In this document: in pieces, positions 8,205-17,114 of the stretch
Layout: each line of letters begins with the position of its first letter
Numbering within the stretch: position 1 is the stretch's first letter
DNA from: Faecalibacter sp. LW9
GTDB lineage: Bacteria > Bacteroidota > Bacteroidia > Flavobacteriales > Weeksellaceae
Assembly: GCF_034661295.1 (NCBI RefSeq)
Contig: NZ_CP141062.1
Coordinates: 1,302,001 to 1,366,000, forward strand
DNA: 64,000 nt
Reading direction: 5' to 3'
The notes under the pieces: generated by a model
What the model saw: the letters and a program-made list of their open reading frames with translations, nothing else
What the model was told of the DNA's origin: nothing
Database searches by the model: none
Translations under genes and position numbers: made by a program

Positions 8205-8621
8205 TTAGAAAATTTCTTTTGCAGCGAAGTGGAAAGCAGCTTCGATCGCAGCGTTCTCGTCTGAATCAGAACCGTGAACAGCGTTAGCATCGATAGATTC
8301 TGCGTATTTCGCACGGATTGTACCTTCAGCAGCTTCAGCAGGGTTAGTAGCACCAATTAAAGTACGGAAATCAGCAACAGCATTTTCTTTTTCTAAAACT
8401 GCAGCAACGATTGGTCCAGAAGTCATGAATTCTACTAAATCTTTGAAGAATGGACGCTCAGCGTGAATAGCGTAAAATGCTTCAGCATCTTGTTTCGCTA
8501 ATTGAGTCATTTTAGCTGCTTTGATTTTGAAACCTGCGTCTGTAATATCTTTTAAGATATCTCCGATGTGTCCTTTTGCTACTGCATCAGGCTTGATCAT
8601 TGTAAATGTAATGTTTGCCAT
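8205..8621 (-). CDS. ndk: Nucleoside diphosphate kinase
   Basis: A 138-residue NDP kinase that passes the gamma phosphate of ATP to other nucleoside diphosphates through a phospho-histidine. The active-site His is in [12 protein letters not shown] (about residue 114), preceded by the nucleotide-binding region [25 protein letters not shown] at the N-terminus is the usual signature. The length is normal. A box TAATTTTG on the minus strand at 8659-8666 is a likely promoter element, giving a leader of about 30 nt. Confidence 0.97.
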   Translation of the reverse strand: MANITFTMIKPDAVAKGHIGDILKDITDAGFKIKAAKMTQLAKQDAEAFYAIHAERPFFKDLVEFMTSGPIVAAVLEKENAVADFRTLIGATNPAEAAEGTIRAKYAESIDANAVHGSDSDENAAIEAAFHFAAKEIF

Positions 8622-8658
8622 TTTATTGATATATTATTTATTTCTTATAATGAGAATG

Positions 8659-8666
8659 CAAAATTA
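8659..8666 (-). promoter_or_regulatory. -7 box of ndk
   Basis: TAATTTTG on the minus strand, 37 nt upstream of the start codon. No clear -33 element. Confidence 0.45.
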
Positions 8667-8765
8667 CAAAAAATCATTAAAATCATTCATGTAAATAGCA
8701 TAAATCTTAATTAGATAAATTATAACTTTTTTATTCATAAAAGTTATGGTTATGTTAATTGTGTA

Positions 8766-8791
8766 AAATTATATTGTGTACAATGTAATTT
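8766..8791. promoter_or_regulatory. Putative OhrR operator
   Basis: An inverted repeat of two 12-bp arms, AAATTATATTGT and ACAATGTAATTT, around GT; 11 of 12 positions pair. It covers the -33 element and part of the spacer of the ohrR promoter, which is where a repressor would block. OhrR operators in other bacteria also use TACAAT/ATTGTA half sites. Autoregulation of ohrR-ohr is inferred. Confidence 0.7.
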
Positions 8792-8803
8792 GAATTAACT
8801 TTG
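8774..8803 (+). promoter_or_regulatory. Promoter of the ohrR-ohr operon
   Basis: TTG at 8774-8776, 19 nt, TAACTTTG at 8796-8803; the ATG is 17 nt past the box. Confidence 0.65.
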
Positions 8804-8820
8804 TTTTTCAGAATTATACT

Positions 8821-9246
8821 ATGGATCATTCAGAAGATTTAAAATTGTCGAACCAATTGTGTTTTCCTTTATATGCATTATCAAAGGAGATCATTAATCA
8901 ATACCGACCTTTTTTGGAAGCTTTAGATTTAACTTATCCACAATATCTTGTCATGCTTGTCCTTTGGGAAAACGATGGGTTAACAGTAGGACAAATTGGG
9001 GAAAAAGTTTTCTTAGATAGTGGAACATTAACTCCTTTATTGAAGCGTTTAGAATTGAAAGGGATCATATCACGTCATCGCTCAATTGAAGATGAACGTG
9101 TTGTTTTAATCTCTTTAACGGATTATGGAAAGGTTTTAAAATCGAAAGCATGTACAATTCCTCAGCAAATGCAGGAAAAAATTAATTTAACTGAAGAAGA
9201 GATTCAAGTACTAAAATCAATTATTTGTAAAATTAAACAATCATAA
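8821..9246 (+). CDS. ohrR: MarR-family peroxide sensor OhrR
   Basis: A 141-residue winged-helix repressor of the OhrR branch of MarR. The N-terminal LSNQLCFPLYALSKEI carries the sensing cysteine (about residue 15), which organic hydroperoxides oxidise to release DNA. YPQYLVMLVLWE and the recognition region DSGTLTPLLKRLE with the DERVVLISLT wing follow. Only one other cysteine-rich spot (KACTIPQ, KSIICK) lies in the C-terminal half, so it may use an intramolecular disulfide. Three bp separate it from ohr, its usual target. Confidence 0.92.
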   Translation: MDHSEDLKLSNQLCFPLYALSKEIINQYRPFLEALDLTYPQYLVMLVLWENDGLTVGQIGEKVFLDSGTLTPLLKRLELKGIISRHRSIEDERVVLISLTDYGKVLKSKACTIPQQMQEKINLTEEEIQVLKSIICKIKQS

Positions 9247-9249
9247 AAT

Positions 9250-9675
9250 ATGAAAACGTTATATACAGCTGACGCTACCGTTACAGGTGGTCGTAATGGT
9301 CGAGTTCAGTCCCAAAATGGTGTATTAGATATAGAAGTTCGTATGCCTAAGGCATTAGGTGGAGCAAATGATGAATATGCGAATCCCGAAATGTTATTTG
9401 CAGCAGGTTATGCTTCTTGCTTTGATAGCGCTTTGAATGTTGTTATAAAACAAAGTAAAATTACCACGGGAGAAACTTCTGTTACAGCCAAAGTTAGTAT
9501 TGGTCAATTAGAAAATATGGGATTTGGTTTAGCTGTTGAATTGGATATTACAATACCAGGAGTCGAGCAAAAAGTTGCTGAAGAATTAGTTGAAAAAGCT
9601 CATCAAATTTGTCCTTATTCAAATGCTACAAGAGGAAATATCGAAGTGAAATTAAAAGTATCTACACAAGATTAA
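9250..9675 (+). CDS. ohr: Organic hydroperoxide resistance protein
   Basis: A 141-residue OsmC/Ohr-fold thiol peroxidase that reduces organic hydroperoxides. The two catalytic cysteines are in YASCFDSAL (about residue 58) and QICPYSNATRGN (about residue 121). A GGRNGRVQSQNGVLDIEVRMP N-terminus is typical of Ohr. It is in an operon with ohrR (3 bp upstream) and a nitroreductase (6 bp downstream), so all three should be induced by organic peroxides. Confidence 0.95.
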   Translation: MKTLYTADATVTGGRNGRVQSQNGVLDIEVRMPKALGGANDEYANPEMLFAAGYASCFDSALNVVIKQSKITTGETSVTAKVSIGQLENMGFGLAVELDITIPGVEQKVAEELVEKAHQICPYSNATRGNIEVKLKVSTQD

Positions 9676-9681
9676 ATATAT

Positions 9682-10317
9682 ATGTCATTAATAGAAAATT
9701 TACAATGGAGGCATGCAGTAAAAGCATATGATCCAACAAAAAAAGTAAGTCAAGAAAATATCGATAAAATTGTTGAAGCTGCTCGTTTAGCACCAACATC
9801 TTCGGGATTACAACCATTTAAATTAATTGTAATCGAAAATCAAGAAATCAAAGAAAAATTGGTTGATGGCGCATTAAATCCTGAATGTATGAGAGACTGT
9901 TCTCATCTATTAGTTTTTGCGGCATGGGATCGTTATACAGAAGAACGAATTGATTATATCTATGATATGACGACTGATGAAAGAGGTTTACCTCGTGGAC
10001 GTTTCGGAAGTTATACGGATCAAATCAAAGGTATTTATTTGAATGAAACTGCGGAAGAAAATCACGCCCATATTGCACGTCAAGCTTATATTGCCTTAGG
10101 TATGGCGTTAGCACAAGCTGCAGAATTAAAAGTTGATTCAACTCCAATTGAAGGGTTTGATAATAAGCACATCGATGAAGTCTTGAACTTAAAAGAACAA
10201 AACTTAAAAAGTGTTTTATTAATGTATGTAGGATACGGAGATGATGAAAACGATTGGTTAAAGAATATGAAGAAAGTTCGTTTACCAAAAGAAGAATTTG
10301 TAATAGAAATTAAATAA
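9682..10317 (+). CDS. NAD(P)H-dependent nitroreductase-family oxidoreductase
   Basis: A 211-residue FMN-binding oxidoreductase of the nitroreductase family. RHAVKAYDPTKKVS near the N-terminus and ARLAPTSSGLQPFKLIVI are the FMN-binding parts, and KHIDEVLNLKEQNLKSVLLMYVGYG is the C-terminal NfsB-like region. It would reduce nitro compounds, quinones or flavins with NAD(P)H. Its place as third gene in the ohrR-ohr operon suggests a role in clearing electrophiles during peroxide stress. A symmetrical terminator follows. Confidence 0.9.
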   Translation: MSLIENLQWRHAVKAYDPTKKVSQENIDKIVEAARLAPTSSGLQPFKLIVIENQEIKEKLVDGALNPECMRDCSHLLVFAAWDRYTEERIDYIYDMTTDERGLPRGRFGSYTDQIKGIYLNETAEENHAHIARQAYIALGMALAQAAELKVDSTPIEGFDNKHIDEVLNLKEQNLKSVLLMYVGYGDDENDWLKNMKKVRLPKEEFVIEIK

Positions 10318-10351
10318 AAAAATGCCACTCTCGATTGAGTGGCATTTTTTT
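10316..10351. terminator. Bidirectional terminator
   Basis: A stem of ATGCCACTC with GAGTGGCAT, flanked by A on one side and T on the other, serves the nitroreductase gene and the facing transporter gene. Confidence 0.85.
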
Positions 10352-11252
10352 ATGCTTTTTTTCTTTTCAACATTTCCGGTTTATAATTGGTGATAAAAAC
10401 GCCTGTGATAATGAAAAAGGCAGCTAATATAAATTTTAGCGTAATTTCTTCATTTAAAATTAACCATCCTAAAATGATAGCAATTATTGTATTGATATAA
10501 GAAAGTATGGAAATTTGAATGGGCGAGACCTTTGTTAATGCATAATGAAATGAATAAAACGCAATAACGGAACCGAAAATAGCTAAATAAAGCATAGCTC
10601 CTAAACTTTTAATTGACCAATTTTCAAAATTATATTGCTCGCTAAATTGTAAAGCTAAACCAATTTGTGCTATTCCTGCAAAAAGAAATTGGTAGAATAA
10701 GTTGAGCGTAATATTATCAACTTTCAACTTTAATTTTTTAGTAAATAACGTTCCTAGTGCCCATCCTGAAATAGCACCGAGCATCAGAAGAATGCCATTT
10801 AAATACGAAGGATTAGCTAAATCTTGTAAGCCATCCCAAAAAATAAATAATATTCCACTGAAACAAAGTAATATTCCAAATAATCCTTTATAACTGAACT
10901 TTTCTAAACCAATAAAAATACTTCCGATAAAAACCAGTATAGGAGTGGTTGCGGAGATTAAAGAAGCTAAACTACTAGTTAACGTTTCTTCCGCTACTGT
11001 GGTTAGGCCATTGGCACCAATCAACATTAAAATGGAAAAAATGATTTGATAAGAAAGATTTTTCCAACCAATCCATTTCAATTCCTTGCGATATAAGAGA
11101 ATTAACATCATGATAATTCCGGCAATCATTTGACGAATTCCTGCGACAAACCACCCAGGTATGGTTTCTACCGCAATGTGAATACCTAAAAAAGTAGTCC
11201 CCCATACAATAGCTACTAATAGGATGGCAATTATAAGTTTAATGTCTTTCAA
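10350..11252 (-). CDS. EamA/DMT-family transporter
   Basis: A protein of 300 residues with ten hydrophobic segments in two EamA repeats, the layout of drug/metabolite transporters that export or exchange small metabolites. Segments such as LIIAILLVAIVWGTTFLGIHIAV and the second repeat GAISGWALGTLFTKKL are typical. The reading frame stays open into the neighbouring IS, but those 36 residues are IS sequence. The likely start is TTG at 11252 (MKDIKLII), preceded by TAAAA, a common flavobacterial ribosome-binding context. The substrate is unknown. IS copy B lies 37 bp upstream. Confidence 0.85.
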   Translation of the reverse strand: MKDIKLIIAILLVAIVWGTTFLGIHIAVETIPGWFVAGIRQMIAGIIMMLILLYRKELKWIGWKNLSYQIIFSILMLIGANGLTTVAEETLTSSLASLISATTPILVFIGSIFIGLEKFSYKGLFGILLCFSGILFIFWDGLQDLANPSYLNGILLMLGAISGWALGTLFTKKLKLKVDNITLNLFYQFLFAGIAQIGLALQFSEQYNFENWSIKSLGAMLYLAIFGSVIAFYSFHYALTKVSPIQISILSYINTIIAIILGWLILNEEITLKFILAAFFIITGVFITNYKPEMLKRKKA

Positions 11253-11271
11253 TTTTTTACCAATTAGAGAG

Positions 11272-11305
11272 CAAATGTAGAATAAAAAAAGAGGCTGTCT
11301 CAAAA
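11272..11305 (-). promoter_or_regulatory. Possible IS/host hybrid promoter of the transporter
   Basis: On the minus strand TTTTG (11305-11301, inside the IS terminal repeat), 21 nt, then TACATTTG (11279-11272, host DNA). The start codon is 19 nt past the box. The IS replaced whatever stood at -33 and may now supply it. Confidence 0.4.
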
Positions 11306-11322
11306 GTGAGACAGCTTTTTTT
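11294..11322. terminator. Hairpin at the transposase-5' end of IS copy B
   Basis: A 9-bp stem (11294-11302 with 11307-11315) followed by seven T and preceded by A. It shields the transposase from transcription entering from the left. Confidence 0.7.
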
Positions 11323-11377
11323 AAGAAAAAGGAAAGCCTAAGCTTTCCCAATTGGTGCAATTTTATTAAATTGCTGT

Positions 11378-12715
11378 GTGTATACTAGTTCGAAAATAGT
11401 CTTTAAAGATTACAATCCCAAAGAAAATTTGCTTTTTCCTCCAAATTTATCGGAGTTGATAGAAGAAAAGCATCCTGTTAGAGTTATTTCCAATATAATA
11501 GATGGTTTAGCAATTAAAAATCTTATTAATAGCTATAAACCATATGGAACATCATCTTATCACCCAAAAATGCTTCTGAAAGTGTTGATTTATGGCTACC
11601 TAAGTAATATTTATTCAAGCCGTAAATTAGAACAAGCACTGAAAGAAAATATTCATTTTATGTGGCTTTCTGGAATGAATCGTCCTGACCATAATACGAT
11701 AAATCGCTTTCGTAGCGAGCGATTAAAAGGTAAACTGAAATCTATATTCACTCAAATAGTCTTGCTTTTAGAAAAAGAAGGAATCGTTAGTTTAACAACC
11801 ACTTTTGTTGATGGGACTAAGATTGAGGCAAGCGCTAATCGCTATACATTCGTTTGGGGAAGAGCGATTAAAAAACACAAAGCTAGAATTTCTGAGCAGT
11901 TAGAAGACTTATGGAATTACGCAGAAAGTGTAGCAAAAGAAGAGCTTCAAAACACAGAAAATATTGAATTTAAAGAAATCGATTCTGAAAAAGTCACACA
12001 AACAATTGATAAGATAAATGAAGTTTTGAAAGATAAAAAAATCCCATCAAAGATTCGTCAAAAGCTCAATTATGGAAAGAAAAATTGGTCTAAGAATTTA
12101 GAAAAATACAAAAAACAAGAAGAGATTTTACAACAAAGAAATTCTTACTCTAAGACCGATACAGATGCTACATTTATGAGAATGAAAGAAGATCATATGA
12201 AAAATGGTCAGCTAAAACCCGCTTATAATCTGCAAATCTCCACGAATAAACAGTATATTTTACATTATTCTATTCACCATAATCCAACCGATACAAAAAC
12301 TCTAAAACCTCATTTAGCAGGTTTTGAGCAGCATTACCATAGAACTCCAAAAGAGCTTGTAGCCGATGCGGGCTATGGCTCAGAAGAAAATTATAACTTG
12401 CTTAAATCAAAAAAGATAAAACCTTACGTAAAATACAATTACTTCAGAAAAGATCAAAAATCAGGACAAATTACTTCTTCAGAGAGCAATCCCAAACTGG
12501 CTAAAATAAGAGAAAAAGCATATAAACTTCTCAATACAGTGAGAGGTATCAAACTCAGAAAACAAAGATGTCACGATGTTGAACCAGTTTTTGCCGAAAT
12601 AAAACACAACAAAAACTTTAAACGATTTATGTTAAGAGGAGTTGATAAAGTCGAAATTGAAGTCGGCTTACTTGCTATTGCTCATAACTTAAAGAAAATG
12701 GCGAAAATCACCTGA
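11378..12715 (+). CDS. IS1182-family transposase (copy B)
   Basis: A 445-residue DDE transposase, same as the copy at 159-1496 except for two residues (S instead of N in KIEASANR and H instead of P in IKKHKAR). The start is GTG at 11378. The frame is intact, so the element may be mobile. It runs convergently towards alaS. Confidence 0.93.
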   Translation: MYTSSKIVFKDYNPKENLLFPPNLSELIEEKHPVRVISNIIDGLAIKNLINSYKPYGTSSYHPKMLLKVLIYGYLSNIYSSRKLEQALKENIHFMWLSGMNRPDHNTINRFRSERLKGKLKSIFTQIVLLLEKEGIVSLTTTFVDGTKIEASANRYTFVWGRAIKKHKARISEQLEDLWNYAESVAKEELQNTENIEFKEIDSEKVTQTIDKINEVLKDKKIPSKIRQKLNYGKKNWSKNLEKYKKQEEILQQRNSYSKTDTDATFMRMKEDHMKNGQLKPAYNLQISTNKQYILHYSIHHNPTDTKTLKPHLAGFEQHYHRTPKELVADAGYGSEENYNLLKSKKIKPYVKYNYFRKDQKSGQITSSESNPKLAKIREKAYKLLNTVRGIKLRKQRCHDVEPVFAEIKHNKNFKRFMLRGVDKVEIEVGLLAIAHNLKKMAKIT

Positions 12716-12810
12716 AAAAAGTTCATTTTACCATCATTTTTACATTTTTTGCTTATTTAATTCAATTTTGAACTATTAAATTACAAAATTAGATTCATCA
12801 GATAAAATAC

Positions 12811-12846
12811 AAAAAAAAGAGACTGTCTTTTGAGACAGCCTCTTTT
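12811..12846. terminator. Hairpin at the transposase-3' end of IS copy B; serves alaS
   Basis: A 10-bp stem (12819-12828 with 12833-12842), A run before and T after. On the minus strand it is followed by eight T and lies just past the alaS stop, so it is probably alaS's present terminator. Confidence 0.75.
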
Positions 12847-12866
12847 AATTATATAAGGAATGTAAA

Positions 12867-15476
12867 TTATTTTACAAATTCTTCCGCTTGAGCTAAAGCT
12901 GCATCTAATCCAGCAACTTCTTTACCACCTGCAGTCGCTAAGAAAGGTTGTCCACCTCCGCCACCGTTGATGTGTTTCGCAATTTCTTTTACGATGTTAC
13001 CAGCGTGTAATCCTTTTTCTGCTACTAAGTTTTTAGCAATAGAAATTGTGATTGATGGTTTTACAGCATCATTTGTACCTACAACAATAAATGCATTTTC
13101 GATTTCGTTTGTTAAATCAATTGCATTTTGTTTCGCTGCATTCGTATCTAAATTCGTTTTAATCGCTAAGAAATTAATTCCGTTAATTTCTTTTACGGCT
13201 GCTTTCCAAGTTGCCTTTTCAGCAGCTGCTTGTTGAGCAACGAATTTTTCGACTTGTTTCTTTAATGCTGCATTTTCATCTAATAAAGATTGAACCGCTT
13301 TAACCGCATCGTTTTTCGTTTTTAAAGCAACTAAAACGTCGTTATACTTTTGTTCCGCATCTTTTAAAGCGTTGATGGCAGTATCAGCAGTAATTGCTTC
13401 GATACGACGAATACCAGCAGCAGTCGAAGATTCAGATAAAATCTTGAATAAACGAATATCAGCTGTATTGTTTACGTGTGTACCACCACATAACTCTACT
13501 GATGAACCAAAACGAATCACACGAACTTTATCCCCATATTTCTCACCGAATAATGCCATTGCACCTTCAGCTAATGCTTCATCAATGTTACAATCTCTTT
13601 TCTCGATTAATGGTAAAGCTTCTACGATTTTTTCGTTCACTTTTTGCTCAACGATTGCAATTTCTTCTTCTGTCATTTTTGCAAAATGAGAGAAGTCGAA
13701 ACGTAAGTAATCATCACCAACGTAAGAACCTTTTTGTTCTACATGCGTTCCTAAAACTTCACGTAAAGCTTCGTGCATTAAGTGCGTAGCCGAGTGATTT
13801 TTAGTTGTCGCATTACGTTTTGCAACATTTACTTTAGCTTGGAAAGTTCCTTCAATGTTTTCAGGTAAAGTTTCAACGAAGTGAATAATTAAGTTATTCT
13901 CTTTTTTCGTATCAACCACTTCAATTGTTTCGTTTGGAGAAACAATCACACCTTGGTCACCAATTTGTCCTCCCGACTCAGCGTAGAAAGGTGTTTGGTT
14001 GAAAACTAATTGATAGAATTCACCTTTTTTATTTTTTACTTTACGGTAACGCGTCACTTTTACTTCAGCTTCAGTGTTATCGTAAGCAATTGATGTCTCA
14101 TTTCCAGATCCCTCTAATACCACCCAGTCATCAGTCACTAAAGCTGTAGCTTTTTTAGAACGTTCTTTTTGTTTTGCCATTTCTGTTTCGAAACCAGCTT
14201 CATCAATTGTGAATCCGTGGTCTTCTGCAACGATACGAGATAAATCGGCTGGGAAACCGTACGTATCATATAATTCGAAAACAACATCACCAGGAACAAC
14301 TTTAGAATCTCCTAATTGCTCGATGATTTGGTTTAAACGATTTAATCCTTGCTCGATTGTTCTTAAAAAAGAAGCTTCTTCTTCATGAATTACACCTGTA
14401 ACAATTGTTTCTTGTTTCACTAATTCTGGGAAGAAATCGCCCATTTCAGCTTTTAAGATTGGGTATAATTGGTAAATGAAAGGCTCGTTTAATCCTAAGA
14501 AACGGTATCCATAAGAAATCGCACGACGTAAAATACGACGAATTACATATCCTGCTCCTGTGTTAGATGGTAACTGACCATCAGCAATAGCGAATGCTAC
14601 AGCACGTAAGTGGTCAACCACAACACGAATGGCAATATCTGTTTTTTCTGCAGCTCCGTAAGTAACTCCAGAAATTTCTTCTAATTTTTTGATTGTTGGT
14701 TGGAAAACATCGGTATCATAGTTGGATGTTTTACCTTGTAATACCATTGCCAAACGCTCGAATCCCATTCCAGTATCGATGTGTTTTGCAGGTAATTGCT
14801 CTAAAGAACCGTCTGCTTTACGTTGGTATTGCATAAACACTAAATTCCAAATTTCGATCACTTGTGGGTGATCCATATTGACTAATGTTTTACCATCAAC
14901 CGCTAAACGATCAGCTTCTGGACGAATATCCACGTGAATTTCAGAACATGGTCCACATGGTCCGATATCACCCATCTCCCAGAAGTTATCTTTTTTATTT
15001 CCGTATAAGATACGATCCTCCGCAATATGTTTTTTCCAAAGTTCTAAAGCTTCAGTATCTAATTCTGTTCCGTCTTCTTTGTCTCCTTCGAAAACTGTAA
15101 CATAGATTTGATCTTTAGAAATTCCATACACTCCTGTTAAAAGTTCCCAAGCCCAGGCGATTGCTTCTTCTTTAAAGTAATCACCAAAAGACCAGTTCCC
15201 TAACATTTCGAACATCGTGTGGTGGTAAGTATCCTTTCCTACATCATCTAAATCGTTATGCTTACCAGAAACACGAAGACATTTTTGAGTATCGGCAATA
15301 CGATTATTCTTAGGAACCCCATTACCTAAAAAGAATTCTTTGAATTGGGCCATTCCTGAATTATTGAACATTAAAGTTGGATCATCTTTAAGTACAATCG
15401 GAGCAGAATCAACGATTAAGTGCCCGTTTTTTTCAAAAAAACCAAGAAATTCTTTTCTTATATCTTTGGATTTCAT
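12867..15476 (-). CDS. alaS: Alanyl-tRNA synthetase
   Basis: An 869-residue class II synthetase that charges tRNA-Ala with alanine and edits mischarged serine and glycine. The N-terminal catalytic domain has [19 protein letters not shown] (motif 2 region) and [15 protein letters not shown]. The editing domain has the zinc-site pattern [11 protein letters not shown] (about residue 566) and CGGTHV (about 667). A coiled C-terminal part and a Gly-rich [14 protein letters not shown] end complete it. The length is close to E. coli AlaS. IS copy B has landed 23 bp downstream without touching the frame. Confidence 0.97.
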   Translation of the reverse strand: MKSKDIRKEFLGFFEKNGHLIVDSAPIVLKDDPTLMFNNSGMAQFKEFFLGNGVPKNNRIADTQKCLRVSGKHNDLDDVGKDTYHHTMFEMLGNWSFGDYFKEEAIAWAWELLTGVYGISKDQIYVTVFEGDKEDGTELDTEALELWKKHIAEDRILYGNKKDNFWEMGDIGPCGPCSEIHVDIRPEADRLAVDGKTLVNMDHPQVIEIWNLVFMQYQRKADGSLEQLPAKHIDTGMGFERLAMVLQGKTSNYDTDVFQPTIKKLEEISGVTYGAAEKTDIAIRVVVDHLRAVAFAIADGQLPSNTGAGYVIRRILRRAISYGYRFLGLNEPFIYQLYPILKAEMGDFFPELVKQETIVTGVIHEEEASFLRTIEQGLNRLNQIIEQLGDSKVVPGDVVFELYDTYGFPADLSRIVAEDHGFTIDEAGFETEMAKQKERSKKATALVTDDWVVLEGSGNETSIAYDNTEAEVKVTRYRKVKNKKGEFYQLVFNQTPFYAESGGQIGDQGVIVSPNETIEVVDTKKENNLIIHFVETLPENIEGTFQAKVNVAKRNATTKNHSATHLMHEALREVLGTHVEQKGSYVGDDYLRFDFSHFAKMTEEEIAIVEQKVNEKIVEALPLIEKRDCNIDEALAEGAMALFGEKYGDKVRVIRFGSSVELCGGTHVNNTADIRLFKILSESSTAAGIRRIEAITADTAINALKDAEQKYNDVLVALKTKNDAVKAVQSLLDENAALKKQVEKFVAQQAAAEKATWKAAVKEINGINFLAIKTNLDTNAAKQNAIDLTNEIENAFIVVGTNDAVKPSITISIAKNLVAEKGLHAGNIVKEIAKHINGGGGGQPFLATAGGKEVAGLDAALAQAEEFVK

Positions 15477-15574
15477 TTAATTATATTATTTTTATATTTT
15501 GATTAACACGGATGCTGATACAATATTTGTTACTTTGCATTCGTTTTACAAAGATATAAAAAGGTTTGGTTAGA

Positions 15575-16525
15575 ATGGAAAATAATAACTATAAGTATAA
15601 AACTACGAATGTTTTAAAGGAATGGGCCACGAAGCGACTGAAGAATATCCCGAAAACATTCTACTATGGATTTGCTTTTTTATGTTTATCGACGATTAGT
15701 GCAGGAATGATCGGTTATAATTTCAACGATTCAGAATTTGCAATGACCGCCAATAAATTTAAAAACAATCAAAGCAAATTGCTTGCCGAACTTCAAAAAG
15801 CGCAAAAAGAAAATAGCGAATTGAACGAAAAGTTCAAAGAAGTTGAAGCAGCATTAACTGAATTAGAAGAAAAAGACCGTAATATTTATCGTACCATCTA
15901 TGATTTAAAAGTGGATGAAGACATTGATTCGATCAATAAAGAAATCAATAATTATACGGCAGAAGATATCGATAATTTATTATCCAAAATTGAAGAAGAA
16001 AAAAAATCTTTAGATGAAGTTCTTCGTAAAGCTGGAGGTAAAGACAAAGATTTAACATCTTTACCAGTTATTAAACCAGTTGCTGATAAATACCTTAACC
16101 GCGTTGCTTCAGGTTATGGTTCTCGTTTTCACCCAATTTTAAAAGTAAATAAGATGCATAATGGTTTAGACTTCGCTGCATCTACAGGAACTCCAATTTA
16201 TGCGACTGGAGATGGAACCGTTAAAATGGCAGGATTTAACTCTGGTTATGGAAATGTTGTGGTGATTCGTCATAGTAATGGTTACGAAACCTTATATGCG
16301 CATATGAGTCGTTTAAAAGCACGTAATGGTGCTAAAGTAAAACGTGGAGATGTTATAGGATATGTAGGTTCGACGGGATTATCAACAGGACCACATTTGC
16401 ATTATGAAATTCATAAAGATGGAAAACCAGTGGATCCAGTCATGTATTTTTATGACGATGTCGATCCAGATGATTTCATCAAAATTTACCAAAATGCGAA
16501 AAAAAGTACGTTATCGTTAGATTAA
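15575..16525 (+). CDS. M23 peptidase with membrane anchor and coiled coil
   Basis: A 316-residue envelope protein with an inner-membrane segment (about residues 28-46, FYYGFAFLCLSTISAGMIGY), a coiled coil (about 55-150), and a C-terminal LytM/M23 domain. The zinc ligands are in HNGLDFA, and the HLHYE motif is complete, so it should be an active peptidoglycan endopeptidase; the GSRFHPIL and GDVIGYVGSTG stretches are typical. ATG at 15575 is preferred to the TTG three codons upstream. It is divergent from alaS. The layout matches cell-wall hydrolases that act in growth or division in Bacteroidota. Confidence 0.92.
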   Translation: MENNNYKYKTTNVLKEWATKRLKNIPKTFYYGFAFLCLSTISAGMIGYNFNDSEFAMTANKFKNNQSKLLAELQKAQKENSELNEKFKEVEAALTELEEKDRNIYRTIYDLKVDEDIDSINKEINNYTAEDIDNLLSKIEEEKKSLDEVLRKAGGKDKDLTSLPVIKPVADKYLNRVASGYGSRFHPILKVNKMHNGLDFAASTGTPIYATGDGTVKMAGFNSGYGNVVVIRHSNGYETLYAHMSRLKARNGAKVKRGDVIGYVGSTGLSTGPHLHYEIHKDGKPVDPVMYFYDDVDPDDFIKIYQNAKKSTLSLD

Positions 16526-16546
16526 TACAAATCGTAGATATACAAA

Positions 16547-16580
16547 AGAGCAGATGACTTTGTGTTATCTGCTCTTTTTT
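16547..16580 (+). terminator. Intrinsic terminator
   Basis: A 9-bp stem (AGAGCAGAT with ATCTGCTCT) followed by seven or more T ends the M23 gene transcript. Confidence 0.85.
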
Positions 16581-16603
16581 TATTTTACAAGTTATTGATA
16601 ATG

Positions 16604-16634
16604 TTTGGTCTGATAAGATTTTTTGTTAAATTTG
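16604..16634 (+). promoter_or_regulatory. Promoter of the MerR gene, apparently leaderless
   Basis: TTTG at 16604-16607, 19 nt, TAAATTTG at 16627-16634. The ATG is only 6 nt after the box, so the transcript should begin within a few nucleotides of the start codon. Confidence 0.65.
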
Positions 16635-16640
16635 AATGAT

Positions 16641-17003
16641 ATGAAATTCGATTTACCAGACAAAATATACTATTCAATCGGCGAAGTCGCAAAGGCTTTT
16701 GATGTCAATACATCGCTGATTCGATTCTGGGAAAAAGAATTTGATGAAATCAAACCCAAAAAGAATAATAAAGGGAATCGATTATTTACTCAAAAGGACA
16801 TCGAAGTATTCAAAACCATTTATTACTTGGTCAAAATAAAAGGGCATACCCTTGAAGGTGCAAAACAATCGTTAAGTAAAAATCCGTCCAAGAAAGAAGA
16901 AATCGATATAATAACACGTTTAGAAAATATAAAAGTTGAACTTCAGAAACTAAAAATGAGTTTTGAAGAGATGGAAGAATTAAAGAATGAAGATGAGCAG
17001 TAA
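16641..17003 (+). CDS. MerR-family transcriptional regulator
   Basis: A 120-residue protein with an N-terminal MerR winged helix (YYSIGEVAKAFDVNTSLIRFWEKEFDEI, about residues 10-37, then NRLFTQKDIEVFKTIYYLVKIKGHTLEGAKQSL) and a short C-terminal coiled coil. No metal or drug-binding domain follows, the usual form in Bacteroidota, where such regulators often accompany cell-wall or replication genes. The ATG at 16641 is chosen over an upstream TTG because the promoter box lies between them. It follows the M23 peptidase and precedes dnaE; no target can be read from the sequence. Confidence 0.88.
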   Translation: MKFDLPDKIYYSIGEVAKAFDVNTSLIRFWEKEFDEIKPKKNNKGNRLFTQKDIEVFKTIYYLVKIKGHTLEGAKQSLSKNPSKKEEIDIITRLENIKVELQKLKMSFEEMEELKNEDEQ

Positions 17004-17073
17004 TGAGTTCATCTTTTTTATTTATTGTATTCTTATTAACTTATGCTAACAAAATCGTGTGCATAGATTTTTG

Positions 17074-17081
17074 TACCTTTG
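17074..17081 (+). promoter_or_regulatory. -7 box of dnaE
   Basis: TACCTTTG, 33 nt before the dnaE ATG. No clear -33 TTG. Confidence 0.45.
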
Positions 17082-17114
17082 CATACTTAATTTATTAGAA
17101 GCCAAAATCGTCCA

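Larger units (their letters stand above)
11290..12843 (+). mobile_element. IS1182-type insertion sequence, copy B
   Basis: A complete element of about 1554 bp with the same 17-bp terminal inverted repeats as copy A (11290-11306 and 12827-12843), transposase on the plus strand. It sits between the 5' end of the transporter gene and the 3' end of alaS, 23 bp past the alaS stop. No target duplication can be made out in the AT-rich flanks (A run on the left; TTTAATTATA on the right). Confidence 0.93.

Noticed and set aside
1587-11289. Composite transposon bounded by the two IS copies
   Set aside because: The interior holds core genes such as ribH and ndk with normal composition, no cargo-like genes, and the IS copies are inverted with no outer target repeat visible; chance insertion is simpler.
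11253-11360. N-terminal extension of the DMT transporter through the IS
   Set aside because: The extra residues come from IS terminal sequence, and the family begins at the TTG at 11252.
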